The notes beneath the pieces were generated by a model. That model searched no databases and was not told where the DNA came from. It saw only the letters and a list, made by a program, of their open reading frames with translations. Position numbers and translations under genes: made by a program. Shown piece after piece: positions 55,762 to 63,960 of a DNA stretch of 64,000 nt; positions within the stretch are counted from its first letter, which is position 1; every line of letters begins with the position of its first letter. The DNA is taken from the NCBI RefSeq assembly GCF_004368965.1, contig NZ_SORO01000003.1:289015-353014 (forward strand), written 5' to 3'. The stretch is from Leptospira meyeri. Its GTDB lineage: Bacteria; Spirochaetota; Leptospiria; Leptospirales; Leptospiraceae.

Positions 55762-56682
55762 CTAAGCGAGACTTTTTTGGAATTGAAATCCATACTGGTT
55801 CTGACTTTCAAAAACTCCCAACTTGATATTCCCTATTTTATCGAGGGGACTTGTGATTTGTAAAAGAGAATTGGGACTTACATGCAAATAGATTAAAGTA
55901 CTTTTGATATCTGCATGACCCAATAACCTTTGAATGTACACTAAACTGTATCCATCCTCCAAAAGATGAGTTGCAAAGGAATGCCTCAAAGTGTGTACCG
56001 TTCCATACTTTTGAATTCCTGATAAACTACGAATTTTTTGAAAAGCTGCTTGGATCGTCCGAGGGCTAATGGGAACATTCTTACCTTTTTGAGAAAAGAA
56101 CAAAAATGTTTTTGGATTATAAATCTCCATATATTGTTTGAGAAGCATCGCCGTCTTATCTCCTAATATCGCGTATCTTCCGTGACCACCTTTGCCTGAA
56201 GCAATGAAGATAGCTTTTCTTTCAAAATCAATGTCAACCACTTGCAAGTTCAACACTTCTCCAATACGAATCCCAGAAGAATACAATAATGTAAAAATTG
56301 ATTTTTCACAGACAGAAGTACAATTCCCAAGAAAGTTTGTAACCTCAGATTGACTAAAGACAGCCACAACTTTCCGCTTCCGTTTTGGGAACGGAACTAG
56401 ATCTAACATTTCCTTACGATCCAATAGAGAATAAAAAAACAATATTGCACTATAAAAAATGACTAAAGTGGAATCTGACTTATTCGACAGTCTTAAATTA
56501 AGGAAAAAATTATAGATATCAATGGGTTGTAAAACCAGAGGTGATTTTTGAAAGTATCTAACCAAACGAGACATACACATCGTATAACTTCGAATTGTTT
56601 TTTTTGCATAGCCATGAACTATCATATCTGAAATCATTTTATCTTTTAACATACCCATATGTACAGAGGACAAAAGGTACAT
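55762..56682 (-). CDS. Tyrosine recombinase/integrase
   Basis: 306 residues at most; starts at residues 9, 11 or 16 are also possible. An N-terminal SAM-like core-binding domain (about 15-100) is followed by a catalytic domain with the full set Arg139 (SSGIRIGEVL), Lys164 (SGKGGHGR), His230 and Arg233 (HTLRHSFATHLL), His256 (LGHADI) and nucleophile Tyr265 (TLIYLH). It resembles XerC/D-type and phage-like integrases and lacks the extra helix of integron IntI. No attachment-site repeats or cassettes were seen nearby. It is only 32 bases downstream of the ankyrin gene, so it may be transcribed from the peroxidase operon. Confidence 0.9.
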   Translation of the reverse strand: MYLLSSVHMGMLKDKMISDMIVHGYAKKTIRSYTMCMSRLVRYFQKSPLVLQPIDIYNFFLNLRLSNKSDSTLVIFYSAILFFYSLLDRKEMLDLVPFPKRKRKVVAVFSQSEVTNFLGNCTSVCEKSIFTLLYSSGIRIGEVLNLQVVDIDFERKAIFIASGKGGHGRYAILGDKTAMLLKQYMEIYNPKTFLFFSQKGKNVPISPRTIQAAFQKIRSLSGIQKYGTVHTLRHSFATHLLEDGYSLVYIQRLLGHADIKSTLIYLHVSPNSLLQITSPLDKIGNIKLGVFESQNQYGFQFQKSLA

Positions 56683-56714
56683 AAGAATAAAAAGAAATTA
56701 AATAAATTTCAGAC

Positions 56715-58007
56715 TTATTTGGTTTGTTTTAGATTTTTTAGTAAATCAACTATTTTAAGATGTCCATTCTCTAATGCTAAGTCTAATGCTGATTTACCTT
56801 TTTTATTTTTAACCGCAGGATTTGCATTTTTTTCCAAGAGGAACGAGGCGATTTCAAAATTCCCATCTCTTGCAGCCAAAATTAAAGGAGTCTGACCCTC
56901 TAATGTATCGGCTCGGTTAGGATCAGATCCCAAATAAACCAATTCCTTCACGATGGGCTCATTTTGAAGTAAAACAGCAAGAATCAATGGAGTCTGACCG
57001 AATTCATTGGTTGCCTCCAAATTTGCGCCTTCCCCAACGATCGACTTTACAAATGGAAGCGACCCACCTTGAATCGCCCAAAAAAGTGGAGTGTATTTAT
57101 GTTCATCCACTTCATCTACACTTACGCCCGTTAAACGTAAAAAATGGAAAAGGTAAATATGATTTTCTCTAGCGGAATAAATCCAAAGTAATTTTCTCCT
57201 TCTCGAATAATCCAAAAAGAATAAACTTATGAGTAAAAAGAGTATAAAAAAAACACCAAATGCTTTTTTGGCTGCATATTTAAAGTCAGGATGAAAAAAT
57301 AATTCAGAATTTTCCCCAAGAATGCCTAAGACTGACTTATATTTTTTAATAATCAGATAAACTAATAAAATATTTGTAGGTAACGTAAAAGCAATTAAGT
57401 AGGGAATATTAAGAATTTTACCATTCCCTGCATATAATAGAAAATAAATTGGAAACAGTGTAATGAGAAATCCATAGATGGATATACTTTGCGCAATATA
57501 ACCTTTTGTTGATCCACCTTTTGTAAGCAAAATTCCACGATGGAAACTCATTAGTTGCAATAATAACGAAGAGAGGATAGCCCAAACAATCGAACTTAAT
57601 ATCTGTATTGAAGGAAGGGGAATGGGCATATCCCAGCGATTTTTATTCATCCCTACATATAAACCGGCAAGAATTGCAACTCCACCCACAAACCACAGAG
57701 AAAAAAATACTCGAACAGAATGTCTCGCTCGTCTCATTCGTGATGTTTTATCTTCTACAACATCTTCTTCGCCAAGGATATCCTCTACTGCAGATGCAGC
57801 ACGTAATGTTCCGAAAACCGAAACGGCAGCGTAATAACAAAGGAAGGAAACCGCCAAAAGGTTACGTTTCCAAGAAATATCATTGGAAACGTAGCGTACC
57901 AATACAATTAAGAGGAAAGCTAATATGGGAGGTGTCAGCAATCGAATGATCGATATTAATCCGCCGCGGAATGGATTCATTTGAGGAAGGTTTTTTTCTG
58001 CATTCAT
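56715..58007 (-). CDS. Membrane protein with C-terminal ankyrin repeats
   Basis: 430 residues. About eight hydrophobic segments (25-275) precede four ankyrin repeats (about 300-428): HKYTPLFWAIQGGSLPFVKSIVGEGANLEATNEFG / QTPLILAVLLQNEPIVKELVYLGSDPN / GQTPLILAARDGNFEIASFLLEKNANPAVKNKKG / KSALDLALENGHLKIVDLL. The repeats should face the side of partner proteins. One base separates it from the beta-helix/cytochrome gene. Ankyrin proteins are known beside periplasmic catalases (for example ankB in Pseudomonas), so a chaperoning role for the peroxidase or haem fusion is possible. Confidence 0.87.
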   Translation of the reverse strand: MNAEKNLPQMNPFRGGLISIIRLLTPPILAFLLIVLVRYVSNDISWKRNLLAVSFLCYYAAVSVFGTLRAASAVEDILGEEDVVEDKTSRMRRARHSVRVFFSLWFVGGVAILAGLYVGMNKNRWDMPIPLPSIQILSSIVWAILSSLLLQLMSFHRGILLTKGGSTKGYIAQSISIYGFLITLFPIYFLLYAGNGKILNIPYLIAFTLPTNILLVYLIIKKYKSVLGILGENSELFFHPDFKYAAKKAFGVFFILFLLISLFFLDYSRRRKLLWIYSARENHIYLFHFLRLTGVSVDEVDEHKYTPLFWAIQGGSLPFVKSIVGEGANLEATNEFGQTPLILAVLLQNEPIVKELVYLGSDPNRADTLEGQTPLILAARDGNFEIASFLLEKNANPAVKNKKGKSALDLALENGHLKIVDLLKNLKQTK

Positions 58008-58008
58008 A

Positions 58009-59529
58009 CTATTTTACCACCCCTTTTGAGTTTTCATCTTTCAAATTTAAAATATAGTTAGCAACAGCTGTTAACTTTTCATTTCCTAAATACTTTTGCG
58101 AAGGCATTTCTATAAAACCTTCTCGAACTTTTTTGGGCATAGATGCAAAGGAGACAACACCATAAACATCTTTTTTGTATTTATCCTGTATTTCCTTAAT
58201 TGGAGGACCTACTGTACGAAGAGTCATCGAATGACAGCCAGAACAAACGGCACCAAACACTTGTTTTCCTAGTTCTCGTGCATCCGATTTAGCCTCTCCC
58301 AACTTTGGATCTCCAATCATCGTTTTGATTTGTTCTGTGGATTCTTTTGGTGAACAAACGCCATATTCATTTGTTCCAATTTTTGTAACTGAATCAGGAG
58401 AAAGCAAACAATTGTCTTTTCCTTTCCCTGAAGCGACAATATCATATCCATCTGGGAAAATTCCCACTTTCCCGCCGTTAGGAGATTCAGGAATTGGATT
58501 ACCGGAAAAAACAACTCGGATCACATAAAATATCCAAGAGATAAAATCATTCCACTTTCGAGATCCATTATCTATAAAAACATTTTCAAGGACTTTGTTG
58601 CGGTCAGGATTTGGTTCCACATCCGGATCAGGTGATTTAGAATTAGGGAGCAAATTATTATCTCCAATTCCAATTCCGGCAAAACTATTTCTACGAATGA
58701 TATTTCCTTCAATCGTTACTGCATCTCCCGCCATGACACCAATCCCAATCCCTGGTGGAACACCGGCTACCAGGGCTCCCGGTTCTGCAAAATTTCGATG
58801 ATTATTATCAAATATGAAGTTCTTTCGAATGATTACATTCTCAACTTTTTTTAGCGGCAACCCTGGTAAAGCAAAAGCAACGATACCTGCTGAATTATCA
58901 TACACAGTATTTCCTTCGATTAAAACATTTGTTGAGTTTTCAATTTCAATCCCGATAACACTACCATAAACTTCATTTCGTCTAACATCAACATTGTGAC
59001 ACATCCCGATGTAAATTGCAGCATCAGCAATTCCTAAACTAACTGTATCTTCAACTACTACGTTAGTCCCCATCGTTGGATAAATTCCGTAAATTCCTGT
59101 GTTCTCCACAATGAGCTTACGCATAATGATGTTACCGGCACCTTGGGTCATCACTCCATTCGCTTTGTAATTTTTTATATGAAAATTTTCGATGAGAAAA
59201 TTTGCCCCAGACCCAATCACACCATCATTGAGTTTGGCTTCTCCATCTAACACTGGCCACTTGCCATTGACGATAACACCAGACAGAGTGAAATGTGTTT
59301 TATCGACAAACAAAAATTCATGATAAATACCAGGAAACACTTTTACAGTATCTCCTTTTTCTAACGAATCAATCGCCTTTTGAATCGACTCACCTTCATG
59401 AACTTCGACTGTGCGTGCAAAAACGTGGGATGTGAAGAAAAAAGATAAAAAGATAACTAACCATAGATGAAAATGGGTTTTTGAATTTTTTAAAAAAAGA
59501 ATGGATTGAAAAAGTTTTTTAAAACTCAT
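58009..59529 (-). CDS. Parallel beta-helix protein fused to a c-type cytochrome domain
   Basis: 506 residues. Signal peptide WLVIFLSFFFTSHVFA. Residues about 40-320 form a right-handed parallel beta-helix of the NosD/pectate-lyase type with an Asn-rich ladder (NFLIENFHIKNYKANGV, NVVVEDTVSLG, NVDVRRNEVYG, NVLIEGNTVYDNSAGI, AVTIEGNIIRRNSFAGIGIGDNN). The C-terminal 90 residues form a class I cytochrome c with CSGCH and a likely Met ligand (FIEMPSQKYLGNEKLTAVANYIL). The start overlaps the peroxidase stop (TAATG). It probably receives electrons from or passes them to the di-haem peroxidase while the helix binds a ligand or the cell surface. The fusion is unusual. Confidence 0.88.
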   Translation of the reverse strand: MSFKKLFQSILFLKNSKTHFHLWLVIFLSFFFTSHVFARTVEVHEGESIQKAIDSLEKGDTVKVFPGIYHEFLFVDKTHFTLSGVIVNGKWPVLDGEAKLNDGVIGSGANFLIENFHIKNYKANGVMTQGAGNIIMRKLIVENTGIYGIYPTMGTNVVVEDTVSLGIADAAIYIGMCHNVDVRRNEVYGSVIGIEIENSTNVLIEGNTVYDNSAGIVAFALPGLPLKKVENVIIRKNFIFDNNHRNFAEPGALVAGVPPGIGIGVMAGDAVTIEGNIIRRNSFAGIGIGDNNLLPNSKSPDPDVEPNPDRNKVLENVFIDNGSRKWNDFISWIFYVIRVVFSGNPIPESPNGGKVGIFPDGYDIVASGKGKDNCLLSPDSVTKIGTNEYGVCSPKESTEQIKTMIGDPKLGEAKSDARELGKQVFGAVCSGCHSMTLRTVGPPIKEIQDKYKKDVYGVVSFASMPKKVREGFIEMPSQKYLGNEKLTAVANYILNLKDENSKGVVK

Positions 59530-60764
59530 TATTGTTTGGATCTCCGATGATATGATTCTAAATCTAGTGCTACTGGTAAACCTGATGGTACAGACATAGG
59601 AAATTTGGGCATACTTGTTTCATCAGTCAATGTCATTAGAAAAGAAATTAAGGAAGTAATTTCATTTTGACTGAGGCCCATTTTTCTTACGTGCCAATGA
59701 ATTCGAAGATCACTGGGTGCACCATTCCCCCTACCGCCACCTTCGTTATAAAAATTTACAACTTCCTCGAGAGTTTCCAAATTTCCAGCATGCATATAAG
59801 GTGCTGTTTTTGCTATATTTCTCAAACTAGGAACACGAAAAGAACCACGAAGCAAATCTTGACCTGTAATGGTTTCTCGGCCATAATCCCTTTCTCCCGA
59901 ATCGAGAACTCCAATGGTTGCAAAAACATTATTTGTGAACATCGGTGGAGGATGGCATTCAGCACATCTGGCAACAAAAGATCGAAAGACATTATAACCT
60001 AACAACTCTTCTTTGCTAAGTGCGTCTTTATCTCCAGTCGACCATTTATCAAACCTACTACTAAAAGAAACGAGTGATCTTTCAAAAGATGTTATCGCTT
60101 CAACCACCAATTGAGCCGATATTTTTTTCACCCCCAGGCCAAACGCTTGCCGAAACATTTTTTGATAGAAAGGATTTTCATTTAATCGTAATTCGATGAT
60201 CGTAGGTGAACTGTCCATTTCATCAGGAGAATAGAGTGGGCCTTCCGCTTGGTCTTCCAAATTTGAGGCTCTCCCTTCCCAGAATAAGTGTTTCATGTAG
60301 AGAACATTCCATAAACTCGGCGCTGATCTCTTTAATACCACTCCATTTTTGCGTTCAGGTCCATAACCCGTCCCACTTTTCCCAATACTTTGTTTCAGAC
60401 CATCCGATAAACTATAAGCTGGGTGATGACAATGTGCACATGACAGTTGTTTATCTCCAGAGAGAATAGGATCAAAAAACAAATACCTACCCAAATCAAT
60501 AACTTTTGGATCTAGTTTGATGTTTGGAAGAGATTGGCCTAAGCCACCATTTTTTTCTAAAGAATTTACATACTGATAATTGATGATGCAGTAATTTTTC
60601 TCTGCTTTCCATCCAGATGGACAAAGAGAAGATAGAAAAAAATCTGAAGGAGGTTCCACTACTTCAAATTCAGATGTCTCTTGAATGATTCTAGAATCTA
60701 CCTTTGAACAATTCAAAACAAAAAAGACAAAAGTAACGAATCCCAAATAAAACAGACTCTTCAC
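59529..60764 (-). CDS. Di-haem cytochrome c peroxidase, lipoprotein
   Basis: 411 residues. The lipobox FFVLNC gives lipidated Cys19. Two c-type haem motifs are present: CAHCHHPAYSLSDG (high-potential or peroxidatic region) and CAECHPPPMFTNN, in the CcpA/MauG order. Further conserved segments are FFDPILSGDKQLSCAHCH, FWEGRASNLEDQAEGP and GSFRVPSLRNIAKTAPYMHAG. It reduces hydrogen peroxide using cytochrome c electrons in the periplasm. First gene of the operon with the beta-helix/cytochrome and ankyrin genes. An FNR-type box lies about 108 bases upstream, consistent with low-oxygen induction known for such peroxidases. Confidence 0.93.
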   Translation of the reverse strand: MKSLFYLGFVTFVFFVLNCSKVDSRIIQETSEFEVVEPPSDFFLSSLCPSGWKAEKNYCIINYQYVNSLEKNGGLGQSLPNIKLDPKVIDLGRYLFFDPILSGDKQLSCAHCHHPAYSLSDGLKQSIGKSGTGYGPERKNGVVLKRSAPSLWNVLYMKHLFWEGRASNLEDQAEGPLYSPDEMDSSPTIIELRLNENPFYQKMFRQAFGLGVKKISAQLVVEAITSFERSLVSFSSRFDKWSTGDKDALSKEELLGYNVFRSFVARCAECHPPPMFTNNVFATIGVLDSGERDYGRETITGQDLLRGSFRVPSLRNIAKTAPYMHAGNLETLEEVVNFYNEGGGRGNGAPSDLRIHWHVRKMGLSQNEITSLISFLMTLTDETSMPKFPMSVPSGLPVALDLESYHRRSKQ

Positions 60765-60871
60765 AAGACAAGAGAAACATATAGAGAAAACTTAGAAATC
60801 ATTTTAATCTATATAATCAAAAGAAAAGCAAATGATTTGACCATAAAAAAAATTCGTCATCTCAAAGCTCA

Positions 60872-60885
60872 TTGATTTATATCAA
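60872..60885. promoter_or_regulatory. FNR-type box upstream of the peroxidase operon
   Basis: TTGAT-TTAT-ATCAA is a perfect match to the FNR/CRP-family consensus TTGAT-N4-ATCAA. It lies 108 bases upstream of the peroxidase start and 68 bases from the stop of the DUF5692 gene. Confidence 0.65.
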
Positions 60886-60952
60886 TGCTTATTTGATGTT
60901 ATTAAAAGAGTCACAAGAAACATGACCCTTTCAATAAAAGTAAAATTCTGAA

Positions 60953-61942
60953 CTAAGATTCAGCCAAAGCCTTTATGGCTTTATATTCACCGAGATCGAT
61001 GTAAATCTCTTTAGTATATGGATTCCGTTTTGTTTTAACCCACTTATAGATCATATAACAGAACACAGCCACATTACTAACTAATGCAAGTGCAGCAATA
61101 GAATTATAAATCCAAGGTTGGTATGTTGAGCGAACTACATAGGCTCCTGAATCTAAAAACATTGGGAAGGTTTGAGCAAACATACACCAGATAGCAAGCG
61201 TTTGTGCTCTATGTTGCAACCAAGCACCTTTTCCAATCGTAAATGCGCAGACAGTTGGTGCCAAAAGAAGTGCTAAACCAGCATACCAAGAATGTGATGG
61301 AATACAATTATATGTATAAGAAAAGTTCCACAAATCATAAGCGACTATCCAGAACCAAAGCATATCAGGCCATAACATATCCCGACTCTTATCAGTTTCG
61401 GTTTCTTTTCGAATCACAATTCCAAACCAACCAGTAATTGTAACCGTATTCAGAATACCCGCAACAGCATTCATATAATTCCAAGGCCCACCAAGAACTC
61501 CAGTCACTTCACCTTCAATTGGCCCTGAAAATAAATTCCAATAAACCCTTCCAACTTGAAAATCTCTTGTGACTGCCTCAATGATATTCACTGCTAAAAT
61601 GAAAGCAGGAAAAAATAATGCAGTTTTAACATTCGCTAATCGCCAGCGTATATTTCCTTTAGCGTCATGTTTCTGAATATGGCGGATCGCCCAAAAGATA
61701 AGGCAACCTGCAATCGCAGAATACACTTTGGCCAAATGAAACCAATCTGTATAGGTTTGTTCTTTCATAAAGAAAAACCAAAGAATGGAAAGAAAAGTGG
61801 GGAGGACTATGAAGCTAAAAAAGCCAGCCCACTTCCATCTTCTCGCAAATTCATTAAAAACAAAAAGGGCAAGAAAAACAAGGAGCCAAATGGCAATCCC
61901 TTCCACTGTTGTCGTGCCGGCCTCTGTATTAAAAGTCCACAT
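60953..61942 (-). CDS. DUF5692-like integral membrane protein
   Basis: 329 residues with about nine membrane helices (for example GIAIWLLVFLALFVFNEFA, WAGFFSFIVLPTFLSILWFFF and HSWYAGLALLLAPTVCAFTIG). Conserved polar or aromatic stretches between helices include EVTGVLGGPWNYMNAVAGILN and LWFWIVAYDLWNFSYTYNCIPSHSWY. I associate this pattern with the DUF5692 family, whose role is unknown; the assignment is from memory. The gene stands alone, with two palindromes (62010-62019 and 62065-62091) upstream that could be operators. Confidence 0.75.
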   Translation of the reverse strand: MWTFNTEAGTTTVEGIAIWLLVFLALFVFNEFARRWKWAGFFSFIVLPTFLSILWFFFMKEQTYTDWFHLAKVYSAIAGCLIFWAIRHIQKHDAKGNIRWRLANVKTALFFPAFILAVNIIEAVTRDFQVGRVYWNLFSGPIEGEVTGVLGGPWNYMNAVAGILNTVTITGWFGIVIRKETETDKSRDMLWPDMLWFWIVAYDLWNFSYTYNCIPSHSWYAGLALLLAPTVCAFTIGKGAWLQHRAQTLAIWCMFAQTFPMFLDSGAYVVRSTYQPWIYNSIAALALVSNVAVFCYMIYKWVKTKRNPYTKEIYIDLGEYKAIKALAES

Positions 61943-62009
61943 AAAACCAATACCCCTACCGATTTAGATTTCTGATTCTAAATTTTAGAAAACCTGTTTT
62001 CATTATGAC

Positions 62010-62019
62010 TGACTAGTCA
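62010..62019. promoter_or_regulatory. TGACTAGTCA palindrome upstream of the DUF5692 gene
   Basis: Perfect 10-base palindrome 68 bases upstream of the DUF5692 start, flanked by TGAC and AATG. Short GACTAGTC cores are common in TetR/MarR operators. The length is small, so chance cannot be excluded. Confidence 0.35.
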
Positions 62020-62064
62020 ATGAAAGTCAAGGACTCTTATAAACATATGGAGGATTTAGCAGGT

Positions 62065-62091
62065 GTTTGTTTAGAAGAATTCTAAACAAAC
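62065..62091. promoter_or_regulatory. Perfect 11-bp-arm inverted repeat
   Basis: GTTTGTTTAGA (62065-62075) and TCTAAACAAAC (62081-62091) enclose AGAAT. On the plus strand TTCTTT follows, but no plus-strand gene ends here. It is either an operator for the DUF5692 gene (123 bases from its start) or a weak transcript end of the GyrI-like gene. Confidence 0.45.
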
Positions 62092-62248
62092 TTCTTTGAA
62101 CGATCCCAAATCTTTAGAATTTCAAAATTGAAAAAATTTAGGATCGAATTGACTAGGCGGTTCGGATTCTTATTTTCCAAGGGATAGGAAAGCGACCCTC
62201 AGAACAAACACTACATACTCCGAGGGTAAGGGTTATGTTCATTTTTTT

Positions 62249-62842
62249 TCAATGAAAAGCTTCTTCCAGTGATTTAAACACCTCTCGACTAACACCTATC
62301 GGCATAAAAAAACCAATGGAATTCACTGACAAAGAGGACCCGCCGTAAATTTCAATCGCTACCGAAGTTTGGGATGATTCTGTAGTTAAGATCTCTTGGA
62401 ATTTAGGATACACTTTGGTTGGTGCTAAAAAATATGATAGAAAATTCCTGAAAGGAAAAGAAGCACTAAGCCCATTCATTTGAGGAATAGAAAAAGTTTT
62501 GAACTTAGAAGTTACTTGTTTCTTTTGTTCTGCAGAAAGCTCTTCCCATCGGCACCCAAGAACTGATCGCAATTTTGTCGGTTCCGTATCAGGTCCGTCC
62601 AAATAAATTGCTAGGCTATCGCAACTGGTAATTCCTACCGACTCCCATTCTTTTTGAAAACGATCCCAACTATTTCCAATCTCATTATAAGGTCCTTTAT
62701 GAGTAGTATAAAAAATTTCAGTTGGACCAAATGATTCACGATTCACCGTTACCTGCTGAAACCCACCCATATAACTATAAAAGGCGATTCCAAGTAGAAC
62801 CAAGACAACAATAGTGATACCAATATTTTTTCCCTTTTTCAT
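62249..62842 (-). CDS. Membrane-anchored GyrI-like small-molecule-binding protein
   Basis: 197 residues from ATG 62842, with AAAGGAG upstream; the frame opens 15 codons earlier at 62887. One N-terminal membrane segment (IGITIVVLVLLGIAFYSYMGG) anchors a GyrI-like domain (about 35-195) facing the periplasm. Recognisable features are YTTHKGPYNEIGNSWDRFQKEW, SLAIYLDGPDTEPTKLRSVLGC, and the strand-rich end. GyrI-like domains bind small hydrophobic or cationic compounds and are usually found in SbmC or fused to AraC regulators. A free membrane-anchored version is of unknown use. Confidence 0.8.
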   Translation of the reverse strand: MKKGKNIGITIVVLVLLGIAFYSYMGGFQQVTVNRESFGPTEIFYTTHKGPYNEIGNSWDRFQKEWESVGITSCDSLAIYLDGPDTEPTKLRSVLGCRWEELSAEQKKQVTSKFKTFSIPQMNGLSASFPFRNFLSYFLAPTKVYPKFQEILTTESSQTSVAIEIYGGSSLSVNSIGFFMPIGVSREVFKSLEEAFH

Positions 62843-63076
62843 CTTTTTCTCCTTTTCTTTTATTAAAAGAGAAAATAAAAAAGGCAATTAGAATTTTAAG
62901 GGATGATTGTATTGTTTTTTTGACTGGGAATTGATTGCCTGGGAGAGAAGTTACTGAATAAGAATTATCTGCCTTCCGAAAAACGGAGCAACGTAATTTT
63001 ACCAAATTTCAAACTAGATTTACACTTGCGAAAATAAGATTTTGTCTAAATCGTTTATATGATAAGGCGAAGAAAA

Positions 63077-63781
63077 ATGAACCCATTGAGAATTTATTTA
63101 CTCATCCTTTTTATTTTCATTGGATTTGGAATTTCATTAAATTCAGAACCATTGTCGGAGACTAACCAAAAAGCGATTGATGCCTTTTACCAGAAAAACT
63201 GGTCTCAGGCAGAAATTTGGTTCAAAGAAAGTTTAAAGAAAAATCCAAGTGACCCATATGCAAACTATAACTTGGCATGCGTTTACACTATCCTATTAAG
63301 TCAATGCGAGTATTTGACAGAAGAACAAGACGTTTTTCAGTTATTAAATCATGCAGTCAAAAACAAAAAGTCTTACAAAAGTTTGATGCTGAAAGACAAA
63401 GATCTTTCGTTACTTCGTAATACATACAGATTTAATGAAATTGCAGGGCTCAGCCCAAAAGAGATCTTTGCAAATATTATTTGGTATGGCCCAAGTCCAG
63501 GTGCTTACGGGCCCATCTCGAATCTTAAGTTTGATAAAAATGGATCATTTGAATTTTCTTTGGTGTCATTTCGCGAAAGTGATGGATCACTTGAAATACC
63601 AAAGTTTAAAGGCAAATACCAATGGATCTCTGAAGACAAGATCCAACTAGAATTTCAAAATCTTCCCTCGTCGTTTCCAAACCAAACCAAAAAAAGGCAA
63701 GCTCGTTGGAACAAAGATAGGCTAGAAATTGAAGGTTTTGAATACCAATTCGTAGATTCACCTGACCGCTGTTCGGCGTAG
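63077..63781 (+). CDS. Exported TPR-containing protein
   Basis: 234 residues from ATG 63077; an ATG at 63059 lies six codons upstream but AAGG at 63063-63066 fits the later start. Signal peptide IYLLILFIFIGFGISLNSE. One clear tetratricopeptide repeat with a partial second (about 30-75; AIDAFYQKNWSQAEIWFKESLKKNPSDPYANYNLACVYTIL) precedes a C-terminal beta-rich region (about 140-230; GAYGPISNLKFDKNGSFEFSLVS...GKYQWISEDKIQLEF) that resembles lipocalin-like or DUF-type modules reporting on content of a polymer. Its last codons run into the GC-rich repeat. Confidence 0.8.
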   Translation: MNPLRIYLLILFIFIGFGISLNSEPLSETNQKAIDAFYQKNWSQAEIWFKESLKKNPSDPYANYNLACVYTILLSQCEYLTEEQDVFQLLNHAVKNKKSYKSLMLKDKDLSLLRNTYRFNEIAGLSPKEIFANIIWYGPSPGAYGPISNLKFDKNGSFEFSLVSFRESDGSLEIPKFKGKYQWISEDKIQLEFQNLPSSFPNQTKKRQARWNKDRLEIEGFEYQFVDSPDRCSA

Positions 63782-63872
63782 AATGCCTTCCTGACTCCTG
63801 CTCGACTGGGTGTCCTTGCCCAGACTCGCGAGCTCCGCAGGTCTCGCTCCGCCTCCGTCAGAAACGCATTCT
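63780..63872. repeat. GC-rich, nested-stem (cloverleaf-like) intergenic element
   Basis: Four sets of complementary arms are nested. The outer stem is AGAATGC (63780-63786) with GCATTCT (63866-63872). The next is CTGAC (63791-63795) with GTCAG (63857-63861). Inside are two side hairpins: CTGGG/CCCAG (63806-63810, 63819-63823) and GCGAG/CTCGC (63828-63832, 63843-63847). Its GC content is far above the flanks. It starts at the stop codon of the TPR gene. Only one copy is in the window, so its repetition elsewhere is presumed, not seen. Confidence 0.5.
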
Positions 63873-63919
63873 GACTTGGGTTACCTATTGAATACACGAA
63901 TTGTTTCCAAACATAAAAA

Positions 63920-63960
63920 AAGCCTCACATCTTTCGACGTAAGGCTTCTCTTTTCTTTTA
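63920..63960 (+). terminator. Intrinsic terminator near the right edge
   Basis: AAGCCT (63920-63925) pairs with AGGCTT (63942-63947), and the T-rich tract CTCTTTTCTTTT follows. On the other strand the same stem is followed by a T-run (the A-run at 63914-63921), so it can work in both directions. It would end the TPR transcript and perhaps a gene entering from the right. Confidence 0.65.

Larger units (their letters stand above)
61943..62248. other. 306-base region with two inverted repeats
   Basis: It lies between the GyrI-like gene and the DUF5692 gene, both on the minus strand. It holds the TGACTAGTCA palindrome at 62010-62019, the 27-base inverted repeat at 62065-62091, and weak complementary ACCCTC/GAGGGT segments at 62195-62227. 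No gene was recognised. Confidence 0.5.

Noticed and set aside
55762..56682. Integron integrase reading of the tyrosine recombinase
   Set aside because: No attC-like repeats or promoterless cassettes are seen nearby, and the family-specific extra segment of IntI is not evident.
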